From Nephrocerus scutellatus (taxonomy: Eukaryota; Arthropoda; Insecta; Diptera; Pipunculidae), in assembly GCA_947095585.1 (NCBI GenBank), contig OX352763.1, forward strand, positions 39,420,010 through 39,484,009: DNA of 64,000 bases, read 5' to 3'. Made by a program: the position numbers and the translations under genes. This document shows positions 45,856 through 56,846 of the stretch, one piece after another; position 1 is the stretch's first letter, and each line of letters opens with the position of its first letter. The notes beneath the pieces were generated by a model. That model saw only the letters and a list, made by a program, of their open reading frames with translations. It was not told the origin of the DNA and searched no databases.

Positions 45856-46449
45856 AATAAAGAGTTCTTAGCAAAAAAAAAAAAACAAATAAATGAATAA
45901 ATAAAAGAACATTAGTGCATTAGCTACTTGTTTATTTTTTTGGCATAATATTCTCGTTTATGGTTGATATTTGTTAGAAAGTATAACGTACGGCTGGATT
46001 GCCTACGATCGAAAACAGATGATCTTTTACACTCGTAAAACGTGCTGCTATTTTTGCAGCAGTTTTTCAATGCTATCAAAACAACGGCTAATGTGTTCTA
46101 TATCTCTTATACATTGACACTATTCTCGAGCAGTTTGACATAAGCCCATGTCGCAGTTCACCTATAAGGCGTTTTTATCAAATTGATGGGTTGTCAGCCA
46201 TTCAATTCTAATCGTTTCTGACGGTTACTAGTCTGAAATATGAAATACTGTTGTCTTAAGTATCTGCTTTCCCACTCTTTTTTCGTTTGTCTGAATTTGA
46301 ACGCACAATTAACCTATTCTCACACTGGACCAAGGATTGTCAACTCAGCAATAGGTTAAACAGACCTGGAGCTGCTACAACAACAACCATTTTTTTAAAT
46401 GTTGTACATAAATTCCTGCATTTGAAGTCTGGACACACTAAAGTAGTTG
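45856..46449. other. No gene recognised
   Basis: An A-rich run (45872-45886) and AATAAATGAATAAATAAAAG follow the possible gene. The remainder is unremarkable AT-rich DNA up to the start of the block shared with 25335. Confidence 0.5.
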
Positions 46450-46558
46450 TGTCCCGTTGCCGTTGAGTTGTGTCCCAAAGCACTTCCTCCAACACCAGGT
46501 TGAAGAGTACGCAGGCCAATCATCCGCTTGTCGCAGCCTTCGTTATCGATGTTAAATG
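46450..46558 (-). mobile_element. LINE remnant at left edge of block E
   Basis: Matches 25335-25437. Block D/E similarity starts here, so the block duplication breakpoint lies inside this old LINE remnant. Confidence 0.65.
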
Positions 46559-46633
46559 CGTTTTATTATCAAAAAGTTAAATTGTTCCAGTTGAATTCGT
46601 TTAATTATAAAAAAGTTTAACTTAAAAAGTTAC

Positions 46634-46818
46634 TGTGGCGATCTCACTCACACACTTCATCATGATAGTTCATTCTTTCATATTCGTTAGTGTAATAGTA
46701 ATCGTCAACAAAGGCAGTCGATATAACTTTCTAAATTCTTTACTTTTTAAATTAAAGCATCATTGTAATTTAACATTGGAAATTAGTTTTATTTAACGCA
46801 CCACGAACATATTCCATA
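46634..46818 (+). repeat. 5' LTR of Gypsy element 2
   Basis: 185 bp, followed by T and the primer-binding site TGGTGACCTCGA. Confidence 0.8.
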
Positions 46819-47007
46819 TTGGTGACCTCGAACATTAGTTATTTCATTGGAATTCGGTGTTTTTTAGTGAAAATCGAAGTCTTACAAAAGGAAAGAAAAG
46901 TGACTCCATATTTTTTTTATTCGACAAAAACTACTTTATCGACTTAATGCGTCTTGTAAAAAATAAAATTTTATTAAATCGCGTATAAAGTTCGAAACTT
47001 TTTTACA

Positions 47008-48432
47008 ATGGATGGAGACAATAAATCTACTCCAGCACCAGGTCCAGCTCCTGCACCCGAAAACGATAATAACCAAGTACATCGAGTTTCGATCAAATTT
47101 TTGCCGTTTTGGGCAGACGACCCGGAAACATGGTTTCAACAATTAGAAGCGCAATTCGTTCTTGCTGGTATTACTGTTAATACGACGAAATGTTATCATC
47201 TTTTAACCGCGTTGGATACCAAATTATTGTCGAAAGTCAGTGATGCCGTGAAGAAGCCACCAGATGATAATAAATACGAAAATATTGTGAATATTGTCGC
47301 TGATTTCTTATCTCGCATCAATGCGGTGAGTCTCGAAGCAATCGATTTCCAAAAAATCGCAGAAGCTCAAGAAAACGATTCGGAATTGAAATCAATCATC
47401 GAAGGCAAGCATCACAACTGTACACTCGTGTTCAAAAAATACACAATTCTCGACTCGACAAAACAAATTTTTTGTGAAACTTCGACAAACAAAATTCGTC
47501 CGTTTGTACCGCAACAATTTTGTTCGCAGATTCTCAAGAAATTGCACGAGATTACACATCCGGGAATTCGATCCACTACGAAACTGGTGGGTGATAGATA
47601 CGTTTGGTCGTCTATGCGAAAAGATTGTCAATCATGGGTACAGCGATGTGTTCCTTGTCAACGATCGAAAATTCACAAGCACAATAAAACGTCGATCGCA
47701 TCATACATCGCGCCGACCGAACGATTTCAGCACATCAACATCGATTTAATTGGTCCACTTCCACCATCGGAAGGCAATCGTTACTGTCTTACAATCATCG
47801 ATCGATTTACACGGTGGCCGACTGCAATACCAATTCCTGATATGACAGCTGAAAGGGTTGCAAACGCTCTTATCCATGGTTGGATTCAACATTTTGGCGT
47901 CCCAGTAAAAATCAGTAGTGATTTGGGGCGACAATTCGAATCAAGTTTGTTTCACGAGCTAAACAGGATTCTTGGGGTTAAACATTTTCGAACAACGCCA
48001 TATCATCCCCAAGCCAATGGATTAATCGAACGATGGCATCGAACCTTGAAATCTTCAATCAAATGTTACGCATCGAATGATTGGGCATCGCTTTTGCCAC
48101 TAATTCTTCTTGGCTTACGGGTAGTTCACAAAGACGATATTGGTGCATCACCGGTTGAATTGGTTTTTGGTCAAACACTTCGCATTCCGGGAGAACTTTT
48201 TGCACCATCTGAAAGCAACCTGACCGAAACCGAATTCGTGAAAGATTTTCGACGACGAATGAATCAAATTCGACCTACATCTACATCGCACCACAGCAGT
48301 CCTAAAGTTTTTGTGCAAAAAAACTTGAAAGATTGTTCACATGTTTTTGTCCGAGTCGACAGTATAAGGCTCCGTTACAACAACCATACACAACCAAAAA
48401 CATCCACACAAAGTTTTGCAACGATTCGATAA
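47008..48432 (+). CDS. Gag-integrase fusion frame of Gypsy element 2
   Basis: This is an unbroken 474-codon frame. Residues 1-92 are the gag N-terminus. An internal deletion joins this at KYENIVNIVADFLSR to the end of RNase H. Then follow the integrase zinc region (HEITHPGI and CVPCQRSK), the catalytic core with D, D and E in NIDLIG, SSDLGRQF and GLIERWHR, and part of the C-terminal domain. A frameshift near 48362 sends the end out of frame; the remaining pol tail is readable at 48416-48673 (IDLGNRN, SGRRINTPERFL). In element 1 the same positions carry stops. It is a deletion derivative, and a function for the long frame is unproven. Confidence 0.78.
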   Translation: MDGDNKSTPAPGPAPAPENDNNQVHRVSIKFLPFWADDPETWFQQLEAQFVLAGITVNTTKCYHLLTALDTKLLSKVSDAVKKPPDDNKYENIVNIVADFLSRINAVSLEAIDFQKIAEAQENDSELKSIIEGKHHNCTLVFKKYTILDSTKQIFCETSTNKIRPFVPQQFCSQILKKLHEITHPGIRSTTKLVGDRYVWSSMRKDCQSWVQRCVPCQRSKIHKHNKTSIASYIAPTERFQHINIDLIGPLPPSEGNRYCLTIIDRFTRWPTAIPIPDMTAERVANALIHGWIQHFGVPVKISSDLGRQFESSLFHELNRILGVKHFRTTPYHPQANGLIERWHRTLKSSIKCYASNDWASLLPLILLGLRVVHKDDIGASPVELVFGQTLRIPGELFAPSESNLTETEFVKDFRRRMNQIRPTSTSHHSSPKVFVQKNLKDCSHVFVRVDSIRLRYNNHTQPKTSTQSFATIR

Positions 48433-48685
48433 TTATTTCCTTATCGATTTGGGGAACCGTAATTCAAAAATTTCCATTGATCGATTAAAAACCGCCTTTC
48501 TACCAACGGAAGAGTCAAGTACAGCACCGCAAATTACGTCTTTGCCGCCAACACCCGAACATACAACGCAAAACAACACAAACACATCATCCGCAATTCC
48601 AACAACTTCAACTTCAACACGGAAGACAACCAAGTCTGGCCGACGAATCAATACACCAGAACGTTTTCTCTGAGGGGAGGAATAT

Positions 48686-48872
48686 TGTGGTGATCTCACT
48701 CACACACTTCATCATGATAGTTCATTCTTTCATATTCGTTAGTGTAATAGTAATCGTTAACAAAGGCAGTCGATATAACTTTCTAAATTCTTTACTTATT
48801 AAATTAAAGCATCATTGTAATTAAACATTGGAAGGATTAGTTTCATTTAACGCACCACGAACATAATCCATA
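48686..48872 (+). repeat. 3' LTR of Gypsy element 2
   Basis: 187 bp, starting TGTGGTGATC where the other LTR copies have TGTGGCGATC. Confidence 0.8.
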
Positions 48873-48876
48873 TTAC

Positions 48877-49094
48877 CTAAAGAAAGAATACGAATGTTAT
48901 ATAAAAATTGCAAAATATTTGAAAAAAAAACCATAAACAACGATAAACGATACACGGTACAATTAAAACCACGCATACGCAAATAAAATATTAATGTGTG
49001 TATTTGCGTTTCCGTGTAATCATACAAGTTATAATGCAAGTTAAATTGTTCCCCAGGGGAATTGTGTCTACTGGAATTGTGCTAGTGGAATCGA
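48877..49094. other. Empty BEL/Pao target site and flank
   Basis: AATACGAATGTTATAT at 48887-48902 shows ACGAA once and no BEL sequence. This is the unoccupied equivalent of 28241/36718. Confidence 0.85.
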
Positions 49095-49800
49095 CTGGTT
49101 GCCGTATCTCCTGTTAGAGAATTTACATGAACAATTTTTTTTATGGGTTGTTAAATTCTCTATATTATCTTCGCGTGTACGTGGCTGGCTGGCTGGATGG
49201 CTGGTCAGATTTTCTGATCAATTTTTAACCCACTTCCCAAAGCCCGATTTTATTGAAATTTTGCACACATGTGGATTTCCGGAGACAGAACTTTCTATTT
49301 AAAATATAAAATTTTTAAAAAATAACCCGATTTTCTTTTAATTTTATACACATATGTATCTCCGATGGACAACACTTGTTGTAAAAATTTTGGATACCCC
49401 GGTCATGGGGCCACAAACTTTTTTTTTAAGATTTGCACGATTTTCTTCAAATTTCAAATTTTACAGAAGTGTGTATCTCCGATGGACAACACTTTTTGTA
49501 AAAATTTTGGATACCCCGGTCATGGGGCCACAAACTTTTTGTTTAAGATTTGCACGATTTTCTTCAAATTTCAAATTTTACAGAAGTGTGTATCTCCGAT
49601 GGACAACACTTTTTGTAAAAATTTTGGAGACCCCAGGGTCAAGGGGCCCCAACAAATTTTTTTAAAAAATCAACCCGACTTTCTTTATATTTTATATACG
49701 AGTGTATCACTGATGGACAACACTTATTGTAAAAAATGTACAGACGCCGGGCCCTGTGGTCGTGGGGCCTCATACAAATCTGTATACATAAATATATAAA
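49095..49800 (-). mobile_element. ~120-bp-family element, minus orientation (block E)
   Basis: Counterpart of 36958-37650, with one extra GGCTGGCTGG unit near 49186-49205 and the same monomer number. Confidence 0.6.
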
Positions 49801-50087
49801 ATAGAGAATTTATTTGTATATTTGTGCCTAACTAGCTCTGGAACGCCTTGACCAATTTTAACCAAACTTGGTATACATATTAGTTACTATCTGGAATCAA
49901 ATATAGGTGGTGGGGGGTAGTACGTTTTGACGTGACAACGTCTCAATACAAGGGGTGCATTTTCAAAAAGTCAAATGTTAAGTGAGACACTGTTAAGTGA
50001 TACAGTGCTCACACTGTTATGAGACACTGTTAAATGTCCGAATGTTTTGATCACTATTAAATATCACAAAATTTAAATGTCAGTACT
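49801..50087. repeat. Unclassified repeat before the 118-bp array (E)
   Basis: Counterpart of 37651-37936, differing by a few bases. Confidence 0.5.
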
Positions 50088-50548
50088 TTGGGAACTAAGC
50101 CATTTCCCAAGGGATTCGTATGAAACTCGGAATGTAGGACTAATATGCGACTATAAGATTTGTTCCTATGGAAATTCTGGGATCTGGCCAATAGGGTCTG
50201 GGATTTTTGGAACCAAGCCATTTCTCAAGGGATTCGTATGAAACTCGGAATGTATCACTACTATGTGACTACAAGACTTCTTCCTATGGAAATTCTAGGA
50301 TCTGGCCAATAAGGTCTGGGATTTTTGGAACCAAGCCATTTCTCAAGGGATTTGTATGAAACTCGGAATGTAGGACTAATATGTGACTATAAGACTTGTT
50401 CCTATGGAAATTCTGGGATCTGGCCATTAGGGTCTGGGATTTTTGGAACCAAGCCATTTCTCAAGGGATTCGTATGAAACTCGGAATGTAGGACTAATAT
50501 GTGACTATAAGACTTGTTCCTGTGGAAATTCTAGGATCTGGCCAATAG
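50088..50548. repeat. 118-bp minisatellite, about 4 monomers (E)
   Basis: Starts at about 50090, 50211, 50330 and 50448. The first monomer is alpha type and later ones beta-like, the same polarity as the large arrays. Confidence 0.88.
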
Positions 50549-51022
50549 GAAAAGTAACACAAATCGTACCAGAAAAAAAGAATGGTCAGTACAACAATAA
50601 CAATAAACAATTTTTATATAAATCATTTTAATTTCACAATAAACATGCGAGTGAACTTTGTAATTAAAATGGGCCCAAGCCAAATCTAGCATTACTTTTA
50701 TGCTAAGTAGACTCGGTAAAGTTATTAAATTCACGAATTTAGGAGAGTAGGAGTAGGAGAGTCTCACGAAAGTTATTAGAACTTATGGGGTAGCAATGGT
50801 TCCAATCAGTTGCAAAGCAATGCAGTAACAATTCACGACAGTCCTCATCTTTAGAGTAGCATGTATCTCTCGTACGCCAAGCTTTTAAGACCATAATCAG
50901 CTCATATCTAACAATTATTTTAAGAAGAAGATTTTATGGTAAAATAGTTCATTATAACTATAACATTTTTATAACACATTACATTTTTTAAAAGGAAATA
51001 CATAGATAGGAGAAATATTTTT
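50549..51022. other. 3' flank of UTP6 E
   Basis: Noncoding. Matches the D flank (single GGGGTAGCAATGG motif) apart from a small ACTATA insertion near 50955. Confidence 0.65.
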
Positions 51023-53245
51023 TTAGATTTTTCCACCTAAAAGAATTTCTTGTTCAATGAAACCAGCCACTAACTCTGCATTGAGAGTTTTATTAGCCCT
51101 TTGATATAAAACCGTCACCAGTTTTGGGTCTCCATTATTTTTTTCAAATTTTATGTAATCCATCCAAACTTCAATCGACGTTTGACCAGAGTACTTAGCA
51201 GCGTTTTCGTGGCAGAGCCTCCAGCGTTCAATGTTTGGCTTCACCTAAATTAAACAAAAAACCTAATAACCAATTTATACGGAAAAAAAACAACAAACAT
51301 ACATTATACGACTCTATCTGTGCCATTCTTTGATGAAGCTCTACGCAATACGGTGAACATTTAGTCATTTCATCGTACTGATTTCTAGTCGTTTCTATGT
51401 TCAAATTAACAACACACCAATCTAGATATTTAGCACGAAATATTCCAAATTCTGAAGATTCGTGAAGACAAGCCTCCTTAAAAAGACTTTGTAAAGTGTT
51501 AACCTTATCAGCATAATGTGTTTGATAGAAGTGAATAACAGTCGTCCAGAGTGGTATGGCCTGCGTGGGTGACAGCTTACGAACAGCCAAACGGAATGTT
51601 TTATACAATTTTGGCTCACAATTTTCCGATATATATATCGAAAGCCACAACTCGTACAACTTTGGAGAATTATGTAATTCTGTTGCAATTGGAAGAATTT
51701 CTAGAGCCACGCGAAAGCTTGACTTATTCTTAAGAAATATTTTGATAAGGGCACAATAGTGATCTTCACTCATATTACGAGCTTTGTGACCCTCTTTAAA
51801 TGCAGCTACCAGATATTTCATCTTGAGTTCCGGCAGTGTGGACATATCCTGATTTAGCTTTAACATCGTATCAGTGTAGAAACTCATCATTTTAGCAGTT
51901 TTTAGCTGAAAAAAGAGCGATATGAAATTTATTAAATGCATCAAAATGAACTTTCTACTTTCACCTACCGTTCTTACAGCAACAATATAAACCTTACTGC
52001 AAAGTTCTACCTGGTCCTTAAATGTGCGCTTTTTCCTCCATCCACCCAAGTTGGGGTCTTTAACGCCTTCATGGTCATCATCTTTTTCTGTCTCTTCTGT
52101 CTCAACAATTTCAGGCGCATCGACGCTGTCAGCTTTTGCACCAGGATCAGACTTAATTTGGGTTTGCAGAAATTGCTCCAAATCACTCATACAAAATCCA
52201 CGCAACTCACGTTGAGCCAACGTATCCCATAGATATTCATCTTCTGGACATAGTTTCATCAGATCATCGAGAATAATTTTTTGTAGATGAGCTGTAAAAA
52301 CACAATACTTCTCTTCTTCACATTGGCTCAGTAAGGAAAATAAAAAAGTAGGTTTGCTGATTTCTTTTCTGGCGGATTTAAAAACTGCATTAATATGCTC
52401 CATTCCGATAGACTGTTCAGAGGTGGTGCCATTGCGAAAAGTCTTTGAGGAATTCATATTGGCAGTGTCTTCAAGCAGAATCCCAAGGAATGTAGAGTAT
52501 ATGATTTCCGACTTAGGATGCCGACGACATGCTCGGAGAAAGATCTGTTTTACTTCAGCCATGTCCATTCCGTGTTCGTGATTCCAGGTTATCGAAGAGC
52601 ACCATACATGTGGACGATCACCATGATGCTGTAATACATTAAAAGCAATAATTTATAACTGGAGTTTAACATTTTTATGCTCTATAGGTTTATATGAAGT
52701 ATATAATATATCTTTTGATTCAAGCTTTCCATTCTTCATCATCTTCTTCATTATTCACTTTGCTTACCAATAAATATTTCTCATATATACCAGCGACTTC
52801 ATGCGGCAACCATTTTTTGCAAAACTTTATGAATACGTCCCAAAATCGATATTCAAGTGGATAGTTTTGCGAACCCTCGCGGTACAAGCGAAACATTCTA
52901 TTCAATATTAATGTCTTTAAGTTGTTAATCAGTGTGGCTTCGTGCAGTTCTTCCGCTTTTGTTACTAACGTTAAGATATTTTTTTCGTATACTATATATT
53001 CCCCATAAACTGCAACGGATTTATTTTTGCCGCTTAGTTTGTTTTCAAATTCTTCTCGTCTTTTAACGACATCTCTTTTAGACATTTGGCAATGAAAGTA
53101 AAATATACTTATTTTTAGTATGGAGAAACAAAAAGCCAAACGTTACTAACCTCACATTATCATCATTCAATATTGTATACTTCCGAAGCATTTCATACTC
53201 CTCCGAAGTTGTTATTTCTTGTTGTACAGCTACATATTCTGCCAT
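51023..53245 (-). CDS. UTP6: UTP6 copy E, U3 snoRNA-associated protein 6
   Basis: Exons 53245-53151, 53074-52768, 52628-51969, 51905-51303 and 51244-51023 have the same lengths as copy B (95, 307, 660, 603, 222) and give 628 residues. No frameshift or stop is seen. Intron 3 (51968-51906) happens to be in frame and open, so exon 3, intron 3 and exon 4 form one frame of 446 codons. The splice signals GTAGGT and TTTTTTCAG-like remain, and splicing is the better model because the intron segment breaks UTP6 similarity. After KVNNE, the read-through past exon 2 differs from A, B and C (EDDEEWKA); this lies in intron 2 and is not protein. Its TATA-like motif is at 53315-53322. Confidence 0.86.
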
Positions 53246-54520
53246 CGTGCCGGATTACTTTAATACAATATGTAGTTTACTAGAATTAAAATAAAATATT
53301 CCAATTAATGATGGTTTTTATACTAGCCTAGAGCAAAGAAAATCGACAATCAATAATCAAACGTTGTCATTCAATCAGTTTCAGCACTTAATCTAGGTTT
53401 GTTTGTTTTTAGAATAATTACAAAAAAAAGGCAAAGCATTGTCAGATCATTGTAACTCTATTAATGGTATTTCTAATCGATGTAACACACATAAGCTTAA
53501 TTTTTAGCAAATATAAATTTTAGCATAGCCCAATTAAAGCCGTGATACAAAATCTGTAATTATTTATTTTTATTACTTATAAAGTGACAGTAGCAGTGGC
53601 AAGTAGCAAAAAGCCATTGAAACCAAAATTTGATACTACTAATGTCGTTTTTAAAAAAAAAAAATCTGGCGTTTTTTTTTTTTTCAAAAAAAACCAATCT
53701 ACGGCAGATCGGATGTCCCCTCTAACAGATCTTGCTATTTTGGGATATTCCCCCTTCTTTGCATTAACGGCAACAACAACAACACATGCAACAAAAAAAT
53801 GTAAACAAAAGATTCGCGGCTTTCATGTTCTTTTTTTCGAAAAAAAATCGGAGCTCGAGCGCAGATTTCTAAAACAAAACAAAATACGACAAAAAAACAC
53901 TGCGGATTGTAGCAACAGTTTAAAAAACCCATTAATGGAACTCATGACGTTTATTCATTAAAATTTCTGGCGCAGATTGATTGACGATAGATCGAAATTC
54001 GCATCTATCAGATCTTAATGTCTTGTGAGATTTACCCCAATTTTCACTAAACACAACAACAACACACATTTCGGGTTCGATTTCGGAGACTAACCCCTTT
54101 ATTTACTAACTTGTGTTTTTTAAGTGAAAACTTCTTTTAGCGCGGTACGCATATTTTTAGATGAGATAAAATCTCTGGACTCGCGACACCGTTACGAGAC
54201 GCAGCTATAGTGTGTGCATATATGCACAGCAGGGTCTGTAGTTAATACACAAACCAACTAACTCACACAAATGAAAAATAAGAAACATGGTAGTAAGGAC
54301 ACAATCCAGTTTACACATGAAATCAAAAACAATAGTAGATGGTAGGACATAGTTATTTGTAGTTAACGCACAAACCAGCTCGATTGAAGCATTTCCCGTA
54401 AAAAAATACCCTTGCTTTTTGTGTACATGTGTCAGTTTTTGCTTTTGAAATCTTATTTTATAAACAACTTGAGAGCGCGTATTCGAGCACAATTGACTCG
54501 GTAAAATATCAAAATATCCT
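53246..54520. other. Upstream flank of UTP6 E with stub of LINE 3' end
   Basis: Matches 4163-5420, then stops abruptly at 54520 within the jockey-like LINE 3' region (TCAAAATAT), where the G-rich minisatellite begins. No gene is seen. Confidence 0.65.
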
Positions 54521-55440
54521 ATGGGGGGTGGGTGAACGATATTAGTGTCGATTCTATGGTTTTCGGGGTCGCTGAGTTGAATGGTGATGGTAAGACAGCT
54601 CTAGGGGGATGGGGTCGATAACTGTGGGGAGGGGGGGGGGGTGACCGATATTAGTGTCGATTTTATGATTTTTGGGGTCGTTGAGTTGAATGGTGATGGC
54701 AAGACAGCTCTAGGGGGATGGGGTCGATAACTGAGGGGGTGCGGGGAGTGACCGATATAAGTGTCGATTTTATGGTTTTCGTGGTCGCTGAGTTGAATGG
54801 TGATGGCAAGACAGCTCTAGGGGGATGGGGTCGATAACTGAGGGGGTGCGGGGAGTGACCGATATAAGTGTCGATTTTATGGTTTTCGTGGTCGCTGAGT
54901 TGAATGGTGATGGTAAGACAGCTCTAGGGGATGGGGTTGATAACTGGGGGGGAGGGGTGACCGATATTAGTGTCGATTTTATGGTTTTCGTGGTCGCTGA
55001 GTTGAATGGTGATGTTAAGACAGCTCCAGGGGGATGTGGTCGATAACTGAGATGGGTGGGGGGTGACTGATATTAGTGTCGATTTTATGGTTTTCGGTGT
55101 CGCTGAGTTGAACGGTCATGGTAAGACAGCTCTAGGGGTATTAGGTCGATAACGGCGGGTGGGGTGGGGGGTGGGTTACCAATATAAGTGTCGATTTTAT
55201 ATTTTTCGGGGTCGCTGAGTTGAATCGTGATGGTACGACAGCTCTAGGGGGATGCGGTCGATACCTGAGGGGGATGACCGATATTAGTGTCCATTCAATA
55301 GTTCTCGCGGCCACTGAGATTAATAGTGTTGGTAGGACATTCCTATGGGTGAGTTGTCTCCTCGGAGGGGGAGGGTGACCGATATTAGTGTCGCTCCCAT
55401 AGTATTCGGGGTCGCTGAGATGAATAGTGGTGTATAGAAT
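54521..55440. repeat. G-rich minisatellite, about 9 units of ~106-110 bp
   Basis: GACCGATATTAGTGTCGATT recurs at about 54536, 54643, 54749, 54856, 54958, 55065, 55175, 55275 and 55377. Other unit landmarks are TCGCTGAGTTGAATGGTGATG, AAGACAGCTCTAGGGGGATG and a poly-G tract. It directly precedes the Helitron helicase remnant and may be part of that element. Confidence 0.9.
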
Positions 55441-55463
55441 GGTACTCGGCGTTCGGCGACCAT

Positions 55464-56140
55464 TTGGCGATGAATTTGGGGGTGAGGACATTGTCGCCCC
55501 TACTTCAAATTGGGAAAGGTAGATTAGTAGCCGTGTTTTATGGTTATAGTAAATTGACATCGATTTTTGAAATAATAAATTCTATTTATCCGGCTGCTTC
55601 TCAAAACTATCACATTTTGTACAGGTTGCGAGAAGGGGCTATTCTTGCTACTAAAAATGGAGACACCCACGAAATAAACAATAAAATACTTGCCATGTTA
55701 ATAGGCACGGTCACTAAATATAAAAGTATAGATATCGTTGTAGATATTGATGAGGAAGTTAATTATATAACCTAAACTTACTTAATTCGTCTGGATTGCC
55801 ACCACATCGTCTTACAGTTTGATCTCCAATTAGTTTACTACGGATTCTCGACTCGCCAAAACTTTGCAACGGCACAAGACTGTGCGTAAAAGAGATGCGG
55901 GGCAATATAATTGAAGCGACTATATTGACAGAAAAGGGACAGTGTGATTAAGAGATTGCAATTTCCAGTAAAACTTGCGTTTTCGATGACGATCAATAAG
56001 TCGGACAGTTTATTAAGTACTGCGGAGTATAGATTTGAGATCGTCATGTTTTTCCCACGGACAACTTAATTTTGCTTGCTCTGGGTTGGGTTGACCTAAG
56101 AATTTATTTATTCTTGCTCTTGAAGGTGAAACTAAAAACA
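55464..56140 (+). pseudogene. Helitron helicase C-terminal remnant, plus strand
   Basis: In shifting frames this reads LREGAILATKNGD, NNKILAMLIG and KSIDIVVDIDEEVNY, then KLCNGTRLCVK and NIIEATILTEKG. After a deletion it reads LQFPVKLAF-type, DLRSSCFSHGQLNFACSG and KNLFILALEGETKNI-type segments. These are the last motifs of the Pif1-like helicase of eukaryotic Helitrons, ending at the usual TKNI tail. There are several frameshifts and stops, and a deletion before the LQFPV block. The Rep part and N-terminal helicase motifs are missing. Confidence 0.8.
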
Positions 56141-56280
56141 TTTTATACAACCAAGTTTTTTTTAAAAATCATTTTATGTATGTTTATTTAATTTAATTTT
56201 AAAAACTGCAATTTTACCTTATAGATAGATATCATTCTTTTTTCTACCCATGCCTAATAGAAGATTGGGATGAATAAATA

Positions 56281-56307
56281 CCTGGGCAACGCCGGGTAAT
56301 CAGCTAG
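56281..56307 (+). mobile_element. Helitron-like 3' terminus (hairpin then CTAG)
   Basis: CCTGGGCAACGCCGGG can form a short hairpin. TAATCAG and CTAG follow, then T. Helitron 3' ends are a hairpin about 10 nt before CTRR, inserted at A/T. It lies about 140 bp after the helicase tail, on the same strand. Confidence 0.55.
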
Positions 56308-56353
56308 TTTAAAATAAAAATTAACCCGATTTTGGTAAAATTTTATACACATA

Positions 56354-56846
56354 CTAGCTGACCCGACAGACGTTGTCCTGTGCCACTTTCAATAAATTTC
56401 TTTGTGATCGTTTTGTGAATTTGTGAAAAGCTATTTGAAATAAAATAATAATAATCAAAAATAATTTTGTTTTGCGGATTTAAGTCACAGTATTGGTCAC
56501 ATTATTGTGTTACATTTTTACATTTTGGGAACTAAGTCATTTCTCTACGGATTTGTATGAAATTCGGTATGGTCTTTTGAGGGTCTTTTTGCCCACAACA
56601 TCAAAAAGGTTCACTAAAATTGCACGTAAAAGTTACACGCACTTTTTTTTATTTTTATTGTTGTCTGACGCGTAAGCAAACGCCGCTGATAGTTTGGATT
56701 TTCAAGGTTAATGCCGCGAAAATTGATTTATTTGTTGTAATTGCGAATGCAAATCGCACCCGAAATAGCAAGCGCCCAAAGTCTACTGGCATGTCGGTCG
56801 GAGTCATTGGGATGCGTTGACAGATATGAAAAGAAAGACAGTGCAA
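56354..56846 (-). pseudogene. Second Helitron remnant, minus strand
   Basis: Minus-strand 56815-56690 reads RIPMTPTDMPVDFGRLLF, VRFAFAITTNKS and then GINLENP. These are the helicase blocks that are partly deleted in the first remnant. Between it and its end lies a single diverged 118-bp monomer (GGGAACTAAGTCATTTCTC at 56527 on the plus strand). The minus-strand end has a GACA..TGTC hairpin (56365-56377) and CTAG (56357-56354). Confidence 0.65.

Larger units (their letters stand above)
46634..48872 (+). mobile_element. Ty3/Gypsy element 2, CsRn1-like, internally deleted
   Basis: LTRs are 46634-46818 and 48686-48872, with TTAC flanks at 46630-46633 and 48873-48876. The insertion site is the same as element 1, so both derive from one insertion that was later duplicated with its surroundings. 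It lacks protease, RT and most of RNase H. Confidence 0.82.

Noticed and set aside
55141..55560. 139-codon minus-strand frame across the G-rich minisatellite
   Set aside because: Runs through three repeat units and into helicase DNA on the other strand. Proline-rich translation is a composition effect.
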